A program made the position numbers and the translations under genes. A stretch of DNA of 64,000 bases from Phytohabitans rumicis (GTDB lineage Bacteria > Actinomycetota > Actinomycetes > Mycobacteriales > Micromonosporaceae), in the NCBI RefSeq assembly GCF_011764445.1, contig NZ_BLPG01000001.1, positions 992,001-1,056,000 on the forward strand, written 5' to 3'. Position 1 is the stretch's first letter. Each line of letters opens with the position of its first letter. Of this stretch, positions 35,734 to 44,749 are shown piece after piece. The notes under the pieces were generated by a model. The model was not told where the DNA came from. It did not search any database and was given only the letters and a program-made list of their open reading frames with translations.

Positions 35734-37341
35734 TTACGCCGCGTACAGCTCCACCTCGTTGACCCGGACGAAGCCGGGCTGGTGGTTGGGTCCGTGGATG
35801 CCGATGACGCGTACGAGCCGGGTCGTCTGCGCGCTGCCGAAGCGAATCTCGACCGAGGTGTTGGTATTGCCCCGCGTGCCACCGACCGTCAGGAACGTGG
35901 TGCCGTTCCACACCTGTACGTCGAAGTCCCGGATCGGATAGCCCTGGCTCGTGTACAGGACCATGCGGCTGAAGGTCTTGTTGACACCCATGTCGACCTG
36001 TAGCCACTGCGGATTGGTCGGCGGGAACACGCCGGAGGAGTTCGCCCAACTGTGCGAGCCGCCGAGGGCCGTGTTCGCGTCGCAGTCGGTCGCCCGCGCG
36101 GGTGAGTAGCCTTCCCACGCGTAGGTGCTGGACGCGGCCGCGAGCGCCCCGCAGGCCAGGTTGTCGATCCCGGTACCACCGTCGCCGCCCACGCTGCACA
36201 TCTGGAACTGCACCTTCCCGGTGTTGTACTCCTTGTAGGTCGAATCGGTGTGCAGGACGTGCATCATCCCGCCGTCGGAGTCGCGCTCCTGGGTCGTGAC
36301 GGTGGTCGTGAGCGTGGGGCCGCCGTTCGGCACCGTGTAGCTGACCGAGTGGGACGTCGACTTGCCACCGTTCACCTCGTACCACTGGAATCCCAGCGCG
36401 TCGCCCCACACGGCCTTGTCCCAGGTGGTCAGGAACCGGTCGACGATCTGCCACGTGGTGATGTGCTTGCGCTTCACCTTCGGGAAGTAGACGTTGGCGA
36501 CCTGGCCCGACCTGCTGATGACGACCAGCCTCATCTCCCTCTTGCCGCCCAGGAAGGTGCCGAAGGTGCTCCTGGAGTCCGTCTTCCAGACGTGCATGTA
36601 CTCGTCGCCCCGGTTGTTGCGGATGCCGGTGGGATTGCAGGCGAGGGCATTGAAGACCGGGCCGGCCTGCACGGCCGGCCCGGCGGCGGTATCGGCGGAC
36701 CCGACCATGGTGGCGCCCCCGTAGTCGGCCCGCTCATGGACGGACAGCACCCACACCTCGTAGGTCTCCACGTACGCCTCGTCGATGATGTTCAGCGGCG
36801 CGACGCTGAGGTCGGTGTCGAACCAGTAGCTCTGCGCGGTCTCGGCCGACTCGTCGGCCGGCCGGACAGCCATCTCGACCCGGTCCGTGGTGTACACCCC
36901 GTCGTCCTGGTTCGGGATGTAGATCTGCGGCTCGTACTGGAAGCCGTCGACCACGAAGTTGGCCACCTGGTCCTTGAGGTCCCGCCACCACCACACGCCC
37001 GTGTCGACCATGCCGCTCGCCTCGGCCTCCGCGATGACGCTCGACAGCAGGGCCTCGGTGTCGCCGTCGACCTGGCGTGCGGCCACGTTGCGGACCAGCC
37101 AGCGCAGGTTGGCGTCCGCGCCGGCGTGCAGCGTGGTGTTCAGCATTTCGTAGAGCCGGCTTTCGATCGCGTACTCCAGCGACGGTACCGCCGCGGGGGC
37201 CGGGGCTGCCGCGGCCGGGCCGCTGACCGCGACGGCCAGCAGCGGCCCGCCGACGACCAGGGCCATGGCGATCCGCCAGATGGGTCGCGGTCGGCGACCG
37301 CGACGGGGTGGGGGTGTGGAACCGGGGAGAAGGCTCACTGA
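35734..37341 (-). CDS. Secreted protein with C-terminal F5/8 type C (CBM32-like) domain
   Basis: This 535-residue protein starts at a GTG behind GAAAGGA; the in-frame ATG at 37359 lacks a ribosome site. A basic N-terminus and hydrophobic segment (IWRIAMALVVGGPLLAVAVS) ending GPAAAAPAPA form an export signal. The middle (about 50-390) is Trp/Tyr-rich (TGVWWWRDLKDQVANFVVDG, YMHVWKTDSRSTFGTFLGGK) and resembles no domain I recognise. The last 130 residues form a discoidin-type domain (ASSTYAWEGYSPARATDCDA, QWLQVDMGVNKTFSRMVLYT) that binds glycans. It lies downstream of the LAL regulator and could be controlled by it. Confidence 0.8.
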   Translation of the reverse strand, partial: SVSLLPGSTPPPRRGRRPRPIWRIAMALVVGGPLLAVAVSGPAAAAPAPAAVPSLEYAIESRLYEMLNTTLHAGADANLRWLVRNVAARQVDGDTEALLSSVIAEAEASGMVDTGVWWWRDLKDQVANFVVDGFQYEPQIYIPNQDDGVYTTDRVEMAVRPADESAETAQSYWFDTDLSVAPLNIIDEAYVETYEVWVLSVHERADYGGATMVGSADTAAGPAVQAGPVFNALACNPTGIRNNRGDEYMHVWKTDSRSTFGTFLGGKREMRLVVISRSGQVANVYFPKVKRKHITTWQIVDRFLTTWDKAVWGDALGFQWYEVNGGKSTSHSVSYTVPNGGPTLTTTVTTQERDSDGGMMHVLHTDSTYKEYNTGKVQFQMCSVGGDGGTGIDNLACGALAAASSTYAWEGYSPARATDCDANTALGGSHSWANSSGVFPPTNPQWLQVDMGVNKTFSRMVLYTSQGYPIRDFDVQVWNGTTFLTVGGTRGNTNTSVEIRFGSAQTTRLVRVIGIHGPNHQPGFVRVNEVELYAA

Positions 37342-37434
37342 CGGTCCTTTCAGGATCATGAGGCGCTTGGGCCGCCAGCAGAATGTCCGACCGGCCGCGC
37401 GGCAGCATCGGGAGACACCCGCAAGGCCCACCCG

Positions 37435-40284
37435 CTAAACGGCCTCGTCCGCCTCGGCGCCGAACACCCGGCGTGCCAGCGCGACCCTGGACTGCACGCC
37501 GAGCTTCGCGAAGGACCGGGAGATGTGCGCCTCGACCGTCTTCTGGCTCAGGTAGAGCCGCGCGGCGATCTCCCGGTTGGTCATGCCGGCCGCGGCGAGC
37601 TGGACCACCTCGCGCTCCCGGCCGGTGAGCAGGTCGATGCCGCTGACGGTCGAGGGCTGCCGCCGGGCCGGGCCGGGGCGTCGCGGCCCCATCGCGGCGA
37701 GCTGCCGTTCGGTGCGGGCGAGGGCCGCGTTGAGCCAGTCGGCGTCGCACGCCGCGAACAGGTTCTTGGCCTGGCCGAGCTCGCTGCGCGCGCGGTCCGA
37801 CTGGCCGGCCTGGGCGTGCAGTTCGGCCGCCAGGTGGCGGGCTCTGCCCTCCTCGGCCGGCGCGCCGGCGTCCGCGTAACCGGCCGCGGCGGCCACGGCC
37901 TCGCCGGCCGCCTCGTCCACCAGTCCGGCGCGGGCCAGCACCCGTGCGCGGGCGTCGCGGGCGGCGGCGACCTGGTGGGACAGGCCGATGGTGCGGGCCT
38001 GGTCCAGCGCCCGGTCCGCCAGCTCCCGCGCCGGCCCGGGGCGTTCCAGCTCGGCATTGGCCACCGCGCACAACGCCGACCGGTAGGCCGCGGCCTCGGC
38101 ACGCCAGGGACCGTGGTCCGGGTCCGGCTCAGACAGCTCGGCCAGGCAGCGCGTGGGGTCCTCGGCGGCCAGGTAGACCGTCGCGAGGTCGAGCTTGACG
38201 ATCCCGGACCACCAGCCCGAGCGGGGCCGGCGCCCGCGGGCGATCTCGCGTGCGAGCTTCACGGCGGCGCGCGGGCCGTCACGCCACAGCACCGGCTTGA
38301 GCGTCACGGCCGTCGCCATGGCCGCCGTCTCGACCCCGTGGATCAGCCGGGACAGCTCGCCCGCCTCGGCCGCCACGCTGACCGCCGCCGCCGGCTGCCC
38401 ACAGCGGATGTGCAGCGCCGCCGCCGTGATCAGCAGGTACGGGAGGCCGTGGCTGCGTCCGTGCCGGTACGCCAGCGCCATGCCGCGGTCGAGGTGGCGG
38501 CGGGCCGCGTCGTAGCGCTGTAGGTGGCACTCCACCCACGCGAGGGGCGCGACGAGTTCGAGGTACGGCAGGACGACCGCGTCGCCGCACCCGTCGACCA
38601 GCCAGGCGCCGCGGTCCACACACCGCTCGGCGTCGCCGACGCGCCCGAGTTGGAGGTGCCCCAACGCGAGCAGGGCGCACGCGGCCGCCTCCAGTGCCAG
38701 GTCGCCGGTCGCGGCGGTGACCAGCAGGGCCCGTCGGCCGTAGCGTTGCGCGCTCACCGGCTCGTTGCGGGCCAGCTCGACGGCGGCCAGCTCGACCAGC
38801 GCGTGGGCCGCGGCCCGGCCATCGTCGCGGCAGCGGGCCAGCTCGCCGGCGAGCAGAGCCTTGGCCTCGTCGAACTGGCCGAGCAGGCGGCACACCACCG
38901 ACGCGAACGTGACGGCCTCCACCCGCCGCCGGCCGTCGATCTGTATCACCTCCTGCAAGAGCGCCCGGCTCTCGGCGAGCTGGCCGGTCACTCCCACGGC
39001 GCGGGCGAGCGCCAGCTGGAGGTCGACCCGCCGGCCGGCCAGCTCGGGTGTCTCCGGCATGATCCGCAGGGCGGCCCGGAGCAGGCGCGCGGCGGTCGTC
39101 GGGGCGGTGTGCAGGCAGGCCGTTCCCGCCTCGGCGAGGATGCTGGCCGCCGGGGCGTCGCCGGGGTGGGCGGACCGTTCGGTGTGGTGCGCCACGACCT
39201 GGAGCGGCCCGTGCCGTATCCGCAGGAACTCCGCCGCCCGGGCGTGGGCGCGGCTGCGCCAGCCGCCGCCGGCCCTCCAGTACGCGGCCGTACGGACCAG
39301 CGGGTGCTGGAAGCGCAGCCCCGAGTCGGCGGTCGTCGTCAGCACGCCGAGCCGATCGAGATCATCTACCGCGGAGGCCACCTGCGGCTCCGGACGCTCG
39401 GCGATCCAGGCGACCAGGTCGAGAGCCGCGGGGTCGCCTGCGACCGCGGCCGACCGCGCGACGTGCTGCAACTCCTGGTCCAGCCGGTCCAGTTCCGCGC
39501 AGAAGACGTCGAGCAACGCGCGTTCGGGCGCGGCCTGGCCATCGCCCGTGCCGGCCAGTTGCGCCAGGGTCTCGTCGCCGGCGCCCGCCAGCGCGCGCAG
39601 GTACAGCGGGTTGCCGCCGCTGCCCAGGTACAGCAGGCGCCGCCGCCGCTCCGGCTCGCCTGGCAGCAAAGCGTCGACGTCGGCCGTCGTCAGCGGCCCG
39701 AGGCCAATGACGCTCGCGGCCGGCCCGAGGTGGAACGCGGCGTCGGCCACGCCGGCCGGCGCCGGCGCCGGCCGGTACGCCACGGCGATCAACAGGCCAC
39801 CGGCGGGCGGGCGGCGCAGCAGGTACCCGGTCAGCTCCACCGCCGATCGATCGGCCCAGTGAAGGTCGTCGAGCACGAGCACCGTTGGACGCGCCGCCGC
39901 CAGCCCTTTCAGCAGGCCACGAACCTGCTGAAACAGTCGGGGCCGGTCCACGTCCGGCAATGGATCGCCCGCCTCGCCGTCCAGCGCCAGGAGCGTCGCG
40001 GGATCGGGCCCAGGCACATTGGCCACGCCCGCGAACGCGTCACGGTAGACAGCAAAAGGTACATGCCGCTCAAACTCGGTGGCGCTTCCCCAGCACACGA
40101 GCGCGCCGAGCGCGGACGCGCGGTGAGCCAACTCCGAAAGCAGTCTCGTCTTGCCGATCCCGGCCTGACCGTGGAGCACCAGTGCCCGGAACTCGCCACG
40201 ACCCATCGCGAACAGCACCGCGTCGACGCTGCTGAGCTCCTGCTCGCGGCCAACCACGCCATCCATCAGCAAAGCAGCCACCAC
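37435..40284 (-). CDS. LuxR family regulator with AAA ATPase (LAL type)
   Basis: This 949-residue protein has an N-terminal AAA module with Walker A HGQAGIGKTRLL and Walker B TVLVLDDLHWADRSAVELTG. A long helical TPR-like middle part follows, then a C-terminal LuxR helix-turn-helix (LLTGREREVVQLAAAGMTNR, YLSQKTVEAHISRSFAKLGV). LAL proteins are ATP-dependent activators, often of secondary-metabolite or sugar genes. The signal and target are unknown; the secreted F5/8 C protein immediately downstream is the simplest candidate. GTG start at 40284 with GAGGGAC before it. Confidence 0.92.
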   Translation of the reverse strand: MVAALLMDGVVGREQELSSVDAVLFAMGRGEFRALVLHGQAGIGKTRLLSELAHRASALGALVCWGSATEFERHVPFAVYRDAFAGVANVPGPDPATLLALDGEAGDPLPDVDRPRLFQQVRGLLKGLAAARPTVLVLDDLHWADRSAVELTGYLLRRPPAGGLLIAVAYRPAPAPAGVADAAFHLGPAASVIGLGPLTTADVDALLPGEPERRRRLLYLGSGGNPLYLRALAGAGDETLAQLAGTGDGQAAPERALLDVFCAELDRLDQELQHVARSAAVAGDPAALDLVAWIAERPEPQVASAVDDLDRLGVLTTTADSGLRFQHPLVRTAAYWRAGGGWRSRAHARAAEFLRIRHGPLQVVAHHTERSAHPGDAPAASILAEAGTACLHTAPTTAARLLRAALRIMPETPELAGRRVDLQLALARAVGVTGQLAESRALLQEVIQIDGRRRVEAVTFASVVCRLLGQFDEAKALLAGELARCRDDGRAAAHALVELAAVELARNEPVSAQRYGRRALLVTAATGDLALEAAACALLALGHLQLGRVGDAERCVDRGAWLVDGCGDAVVLPYLELVAPLAWVECHLQRYDAARRHLDRGMALAYRHGRSHGLPYLLITAAALHIRCGQPAAAVSVAAEAGELSRLIHGVETAAMATAVTLKPVLWRDGPRAAVKLAREIARGRRPRSGWWSGIVKLDLATVYLAAEDPTRCLAELSEPDPDHGPWRAEAAAYRSALCAVANAELERPGPARELADRALDQARTIGLSHQVAAARDARARVLARAGLVDEAAGEAVAAAAGYADAGAPAEEGRARHLAAELHAQAGQSDRARSELGQAKNLFAACDADWLNAALARTERQLAAMGPRRPGPARRQPSTVSGIDLLTGREREVVQLAAAGMTNREIAARLYLSQKTVEAHISRSFAKLGVQSRVALARRVFGAEADEAV

Positions 40285-40635
40285 AGTCCCTCAGGTGCAC
40301 GGCGTCCCGGAGTCCTCGCCGTCCACTCTATCGAAGAACCAGAATCTCAGACCGTCCGCAGTGGACAGACTCCCGTGCGAACGCCTTAGCCGGTTTCCCG
40401 GGTCCGCGGTGCGCGCGACCGTTGCTCCCGCCGGAGTCCGGTCAGCCGCAGGGCGGCCTCCCTTCGGCGTCCGCCGTCTCAAGGACTCCGGCTACGTCAT
40501 TGCGAGCTGCGCAAACCCCTTAGACCCAGCTACTGCGTTCGTAGCCAGGCGATGCAGTCACTTGGGCAGTGAGTCAGCGGTCAGTCGCTGGCTCCTACGA
40601 CGCCAGCATGCTTATGCGTGTTCGGCGGCGGGGGG
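40285..40635. other. 351-base intergenic region
   Basis: This stretch lies upstream of the LAL gene and downstream of azlD. I see no reading frame with convincing composition. An imperfect hairpin around 40580-40600 could end azlD transcription. The LAL promoter must lie here. Confidence 0.4.
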
Positions 40636-40965
40636 TCAGTGGGCGAGCAGAGCGCTGGTCAGAGCCACATGGACAGTGGTGCCGGCGAGGATGCTGAGTA
40701 GCGCGTTGCGGCGCCACAGGTGCAGGCCGATGGTGACGGCCAAGGCGAGCGCCGGGGCGAGTAGGCGGTCGGGGTCGGTCAATGGCAGGTCGCGTAGGCA
40801 GTAGGCGAACAGGATCACCATGACCCCGGCCGGCATGTGCGCGGCGAGGTAGCCGACGGTGTCGCTGGCGCGCAGCCGGGCCAGGGCCGTGAACGGTAGG
40901 GCTCGCAGCGCCCAGGTGACGGCGGCGGACAGGACGACCGCAGTGATCAGGTAGCTGTCAGGCAT
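40636..40965 (-). CDS. azlD: AzlD-type small subunit of an amino-acid exporter
   Basis: This 109-residue membrane protein has four hydrophobic helices (LITAVVLSAAVTWALRALPF, AHMPAGVMVILFAYCLRDLP) matching the AzlD/YgaH family. With AzlC it forms a branched-chain amino-acid exporter. Overlaps azlC by 8 bases. Confidence 0.88.
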   Translation of the reverse strand: MPDSYLITAVVLSAAVTWALRALPFTALARLRASDTVGYLAAHMPAGVMVILFAYCLRDLPLTDPDRLLAPALALAVTIGLHLWRRNALLSILAGTTVHVALTSALLAH

Positions 40966-41701
40966 GGGCTCGTCTCCTGTTGGTGATCAGGCGGCGGGTC
41001 ACAACGGCGGCGGTGAACAGGGCGAAGGCGCCCAGCAACATCTGGCCGGGGAAGGCGAGGCGGGCGGCGATCGCGGCGAGCAGGGCGATCACCGGGGTGG
41101 GCAGATCGCCGTGCCGGGCCCGGATGGCGTCGAGGGCCAGGACAGTGAACAGGGCGGTGAGGGCGAAGTCCAGGCCGGTGACGGTGTCGGGGATCAGGCC
41201 GCCGAGCAGGGCGCCGGTGGTGGCGCCGCCGACCCAGTACAGGTGCATGAACGCCTGAAGCCACAGGATGCGGCCGCCCGGCCAGGTGCGGGCCGGGTGG
41301 GCACCGGTCAGGGCATACGCCTCATCGGTCAGGGCGAACGTGCTGTATGCCTTGGCGGCTCGGCCGCGCACGCGGTGCAGGGGGAACGACAACGCGTAGA
41401 AAACGTGACGGACGTTGACCAGGAACGCGGTCAGGGCGATCGTCGCCAGCGGGGCGAGCGCGACGACCAGGCCGACGAGCAGGAACTCGAACGATCCCGC
41501 ATAGATCACTGCGGTGAAGACGGTGGCCCACCACCAGTCGAGGCCGGCCTGGGTGACGAACAGCCCGAAGGCGATGCCGAGCGGGACCAGCCCCAGTCCC
41601 ACAGCGATGGAGTCCCGTAGCGCGGCCTTCGCCTGCGACGGCGCCGGCGGAGCGGGGGCAGACCGGCCAGGAGTGTCGACAGCAGCACCGGGCAATCTCA
41701 T
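40958..41701 (-). CDS. azlC: AzlC-type large subunit of an amino-acid exporter
   Basis: This 247-residue membrane protein has the AzlC/YgaZ features AALRDSIAVGLGLVPLGIAF and AKAYSTFALTDEAYAL plus several helices. Together with AzlD it exports branched-chain amino acids. Divergent from an Lrp-type regulator, the usual arrangement in which Lrp senses leucine or similar and controls export. Confidence 0.92.
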   Translation of the reverse strand: MRLPGAAVDTPGRSAPAPPAPSQAKAALRDSIAVGLGLVPLGIAFGLFVTQAGLDWWWATVFTAVIYAGSFEFLLVGLVVALAPLATIALTAFLVNVRHVFYALSFPLHRVRGRAAKAYSTFALTDEAYALTGAHPARTWPGGRILWLQAFMHLYWVGGATTGALLGGLIPDTVTGLDFALTALFTVLALDAIRARHGDLPTPVIALLAAIAARLAFPGQMLLGAFALFTAAVVTRRLITNRRRAHA

Positions 41702-41763
41702 GCAGCAATTTTACGAAAGATGTCCCATTATTCGATTGCGATGTATTGCCATACCATCGGCAA
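41702..41763. promoter_or_regulatory. Divergent azlC/lrp promoter region
   Basis: These 62 bases are conspicuously AT-rich for the window (for example CAATTTTACGAAAGATG and CCATTATTCGATTGCG) and must hold both promoters and the Lrp site. Confidence 0.55.
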
Positions 41764-42222
41764 ATGAGCAATGAATACCGCCTTGATGCGCTTGATCGCG
41801 ACATTTTATTTCACCTGCGACAGGACGGGCGGCTGACCAACGTCGAACTGGCCAGACGGGTCGGCCTGACTCCGCCACCTTGCCTGCGCCGGGTCAAACG
41901 GCTGGAAGACGCCGGTGTCATCGCCGGCTACCGCGCCATCATCGATCCGGCAGTCATCGGTCGCGGTCTGGAGGTCCTCATCGACGTAGAGATCTCCGCC
42001 ACCGACCTGAAGACAGTGGAAAGCTTCGAGGCCACGGTGGCCGCCTACGACGAGGTCATCGAGTTCCGCCGGATGTTCGGCCGCCCCGACTACTTCGTCC
42101 GAGTCGCGGTCGCCGACGCGGCCGCCTACGAACAGTTCGTCAGCGGCAAACTCATCGGTCTGCCCGGTGTTCTACGGACAGAGTCCCACCTGACCATGAA
42201 GTCGATCAAGACGGGCTCCTGA
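41764..42222 (+). CDS. Lrp/AsnC family transcriptional regulator
   Basis: This 152-residue protein has a helix-turn-helix (LDALDRDILFHLRQDGRLTN, VELARRVGLTPPPCLRRVKR) and a C-terminal RAM effector domain (LIDVEISATDLKTVESFEA, VIEFRRMFGRPDYFVRVAV). It most likely senses an amino acid and controls the divergent azlCD genes. The ATG beginning SNEYRLD is chosen; an in-frame ATG 18 bases earlier is possible. Confidence 0.93.
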   Translation: MSNEYRLDALDRDILFHLRQDGRLTNVELARRVGLTPPPCLRRVKRLEDAGVIAGYRAIIDPAVIGRGLEVLIDVEISATDLKTVESFEATVAAYDEVIEFRRMFGRPDYFVRVAVADAAAYEQFVSGKLIGLPGVLRTESHLTMKSIKTGS

Positions 42223-42237
42223 CCGCGCACGCGTCAG

Positions 42238-44502
42238 CTACACGGCTCGGCGGTCACGCCTGGGGGAAGCGGAGAAGGTGACCGAGACGGCCTCCGCGGT
42301 TGGGAGGTGGACACGCTGCTCGCCGTACGGCGAGCGCACCGACACGTCCTGGGCGACGGGTGAACGAAGTCGCACGCGCAGAACGTCGGTGTCCCAGCCG
42401 AGTTCCTCGATGGTGACGCCCCCGCGACAGAGCACGCCGTGGATGGCGCCGGTGGGAAGTCCGGCCGGCAGGGCGGGGAGCAGGTCGACCACGCCGGGCT
42501 GGGAGTCGACGAGCATCTCGATCAGTACGCCGGGCAGCGTGTGCGCGGCGTCGGCGTTGTAGATCTCCAGGTCGGGGTTGTGGGAGCTCATCAGCGACCG
42601 GAAGAACATGTCGTTGCCCACGATCTTGCGCACGTTCTCGTAGGCCAGCTCGCCGTCCCGCAGGCGGGCGGCGACCAGCGCGCGATGCAGGCTGCCGTGC
42701 GCGGACAGGTTCTCGTCGCCGCGCAGCGTCAGGGCGCGATGGGCCGCGGCGGCCAGCGCGGGGGTGCCCGGCGGGGTTATCTCGTGCAGCGGCCAGACCG
42801 GGTAGAGGTGGCTGATGTGCCGGTGGTCCTCGTCTCCTTCGTAGCCGGGCCAGGCCCATTCGGCGAGCGCGCCGCGCTCGTCCACCCGGTACGGCGGCAA
42901 CCGGTCCAGCAGCGTGTCCCACTGGTCGGAGCCGGTCACCGCCTTGGCCGTGCGAAAGGCATGGCGCGCCGCGGCAATGTCCATTGTGGCGTTCGCTGCC
43001 GCGTACACCGGGTGTCCGGTCTCGTCGGGCGGGCCGGACTCGGCGGAGAACGACGGCACGAACACCACATGCCCCGCCTCGTCGGTACGCGTCAGGAAGT
43101 CCTCGAAGAACAACGCGGCCTCGACCAGCCACGGCGCCAGTTCACCGAGCCCTTCCCCGGTGACGAGGGAGTGCTCGTACAGCGGGTAGAGCAGCCAGTC
43201 GGCGCCCGGCAGCCACGCCGCCCACGGCCAGTCGTCGTTGTAGTGGAACAGGTGGCCGTGCTCCCCGTCGGTACGGCTCGGCGCGAGGATGCCGCGAGCG
43301 CCGTAGATCGCTCGGGCGTTGGTCTGCCAGTCGCGGATCTGGGCGTAGATGAGCCGGGCGTACGCGGCGGTCACTTCCGGCAACGCGCCGATGTTGGCGC
43401 CGGCCATCTGCAGGTTGACGTTGGCGTCCGTGGTGAAGTCACCGGACCAGGCGGCGCCCCACTCCCCCAGCCACAGTCCGGTCAGCCGCGGCGGCAGAAC
43501 GCCGCTGGAGCTCAGCAGCAGATACCGTCCAGAGTGGAATAGCTTCTCCAGCAATGCCGGCCGCAGCGCGGATCGGTCGGCGTTCTGCTGTGCGAGCAGG
43601 TCCCCCACCGGTAGGTCCCGGTCCGCCGCCGGCACGTGCAGATCCAGCGAGACCCTCTGGTAGGCCGGCCGGTGTATCGCGGTGTGCCGGGCGAGCAGCT
43701 CGGCGTAGTCGAATCCGCCCAAGGCGGCCAGCGCCGCCTCCAGATCCGCCGTCCCCCACCCGGGCTCGTCGTACCGGGCGAGCTTGGTCAGCAGCAGTGC
43801 CTCTCCTCGTACCGCCACCCGGTCACCGCTCGCGGTGGCGTCGCCGAGCACCAGCGTCAGGCCCTCGAAGCCGTACGCGCCGAGCCCTTCCGGATAGGTT
43901 CCCCGGATGCCCAGCTGAACCGATCCGCCAATGCTGTATGCCGCGGTCTGATACCGCACGCTGTCCGGGCGGCCCGGAAGCTCACCGGTCAGCCCGATGA
44001 TGACCTCGCCGCCGCCATCGATGTGCTGCACTACGACAGCGTCGGCGCGTGAGACGAAGCAGCGGCGGTGCACCCGCCCTCCCCAATGGACGGACACTTC
44101 GCCGGTCGTGAAGTCCGTCGCGCGGGAGTAGTCCACGACGTCCCGATCCGCGTCGCTGTCGAGCGTCATCGCGTAGCCAGGGTGGAAGGCTTGGGTCCAC
44201 TGCAGTGGCTCGCCGCCGGCCAGCACGCGTCCCGCCTCAGCCCGGCGGCCGGAGAGGATCAGATCGCGTACCTGCTCGATCTGGTCGGCAAGGTGCGGCG
44301 GTCGCGCGTCGTGGGTGCCGTTGGGCAGGACGAACCGGTGGTGGTTGAAGAGGACCCGCTCCCGGCACGGGTCACCGTGCACCATGATCCCGTATTCGCC
44401 GTTGCCGGATAGGAACGCGTCCTCCCACCGCCCCGCCGGGGTGACGTCTCGGATGCCGTGCATCTCGATGGAGCTGATCACCTCAACCACGGCGGCACCC
44501 AC
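42238..44502 (-). CDS. Glycoside hydrolase family 95-like (alpha-L-fucosidase type)
   Basis: This protein of up to 754 residues has the GH95 plan: a beta-sandwich N-terminal domain (AGRWEDAFLSGNGEYGIMVH), an (alpha/alpha)6 barrel (LTGLWLGEWGAAWSGDFTTD, ANVNLQMAGANIGALPEV, EDHRHISHLYPVWPLHEI) and a C-terminal beta domain (HTLPGVLIEMLVDSQPGVVD). The family inverts alpha-1,2-fucosides, and some members act on galactosides. No export signal, so it should be cytoplasmic. The first start is a GTG at 44502; the ATG at 44463 (HGIRDVTPAG) would fit family length equally well. Confidence 0.87.
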   Translation of the reverse strand: MGAAVVEVISSIEMHGIRDVTPAGRWEDAFLSGNGEYGIMVHGDPCRERVLFNHHRFVLPNGTHDARPPHLADQIEQVRDLILSGRRAEAGRVLAGGEPLQWTQAFHPGYAMTLDSDADRDVVDYSRATDFTTGEVSVHWGGRVHRRCFVSRADAVVVQHIDGGGEVIIGLTGELPGRPDSVRYQTAAYSIGGSVQLGIRGTYPEGLGAYGFEGLTLVLGDATASGDRVAVRGEALLLTKLARYDEPGWGTADLEAALAALGGFDYAELLARHTAIHRPAYQRVSLDLHVPAADRDLPVGDLLAQQNADRSALRPALLEKLFHSGRYLLLSSSGVLPPRLTGLWLGEWGAAWSGDFTTDANVNLQMAGANIGALPEVTAAYARLIYAQIRDWQTNARAIYGARGILAPSRTDGEHGHLFHYNDDWPWAAWLPGADWLLYPLYEHSLVTGEGLGELAPWLVEAALFFEDFLTRTDEAGHVVFVPSFSAESGPPDETGHPVYAAANATMDIAAARHAFRTAKAVTGSDQWDTLLDRLPPYRVDERGALAEWAWPGYEGDEDHRHISHLYPVWPLHEITPPGTPALAAAAHRALTLRGDENLSAHGSLHRALVAARLRDGELAYENVRKIVGNDMFFRSLMSSHNPDLEIYNADAAHTLPGVLIEMLVDSQPGVVDLLPALPAGLPTGAIHGVLCRGGVTIEELGWDTDVLRVRLRSPVAQDVSVRSPYGEQRVHLPTAEAVSVTFSASPRRDRRAV

Positions 44503-44517
44503 CTTCCACCAACCGCT

Positions 44518-44614
44518 GACATGGGATGTCTTTCTAATCCGGGGAAGAGATCCTGTCCAGATTTGGAGAGATCCGTCTCAACTCCACGCCACGAAGATGC
44601 CAAGACATGGGATG
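44518..44614. promoter_or_regulatory. Direct repeats in the GH95/vanA divergent region
   Basis: GACATGGGATG occurs at 44518-44528 and 44604-44614. The 247-base gap between the two divergent genes holds no gene. The repeats could be sites for an IclR protein of the cluster. Confidence 0.4.
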
Positions 44615-44749
44615 GCTCTGATTCTGTCCCGCCACATGCCGCTGACCGACAATGTGCCGTGGTCCTGCTTGCACTGAGTGAAAACCACCCTTCTCCTCGC
44701 GAGCCGGCCACGGAAAGGTACCGGCCACATCCCCAGGAGGTGGTCCGCG

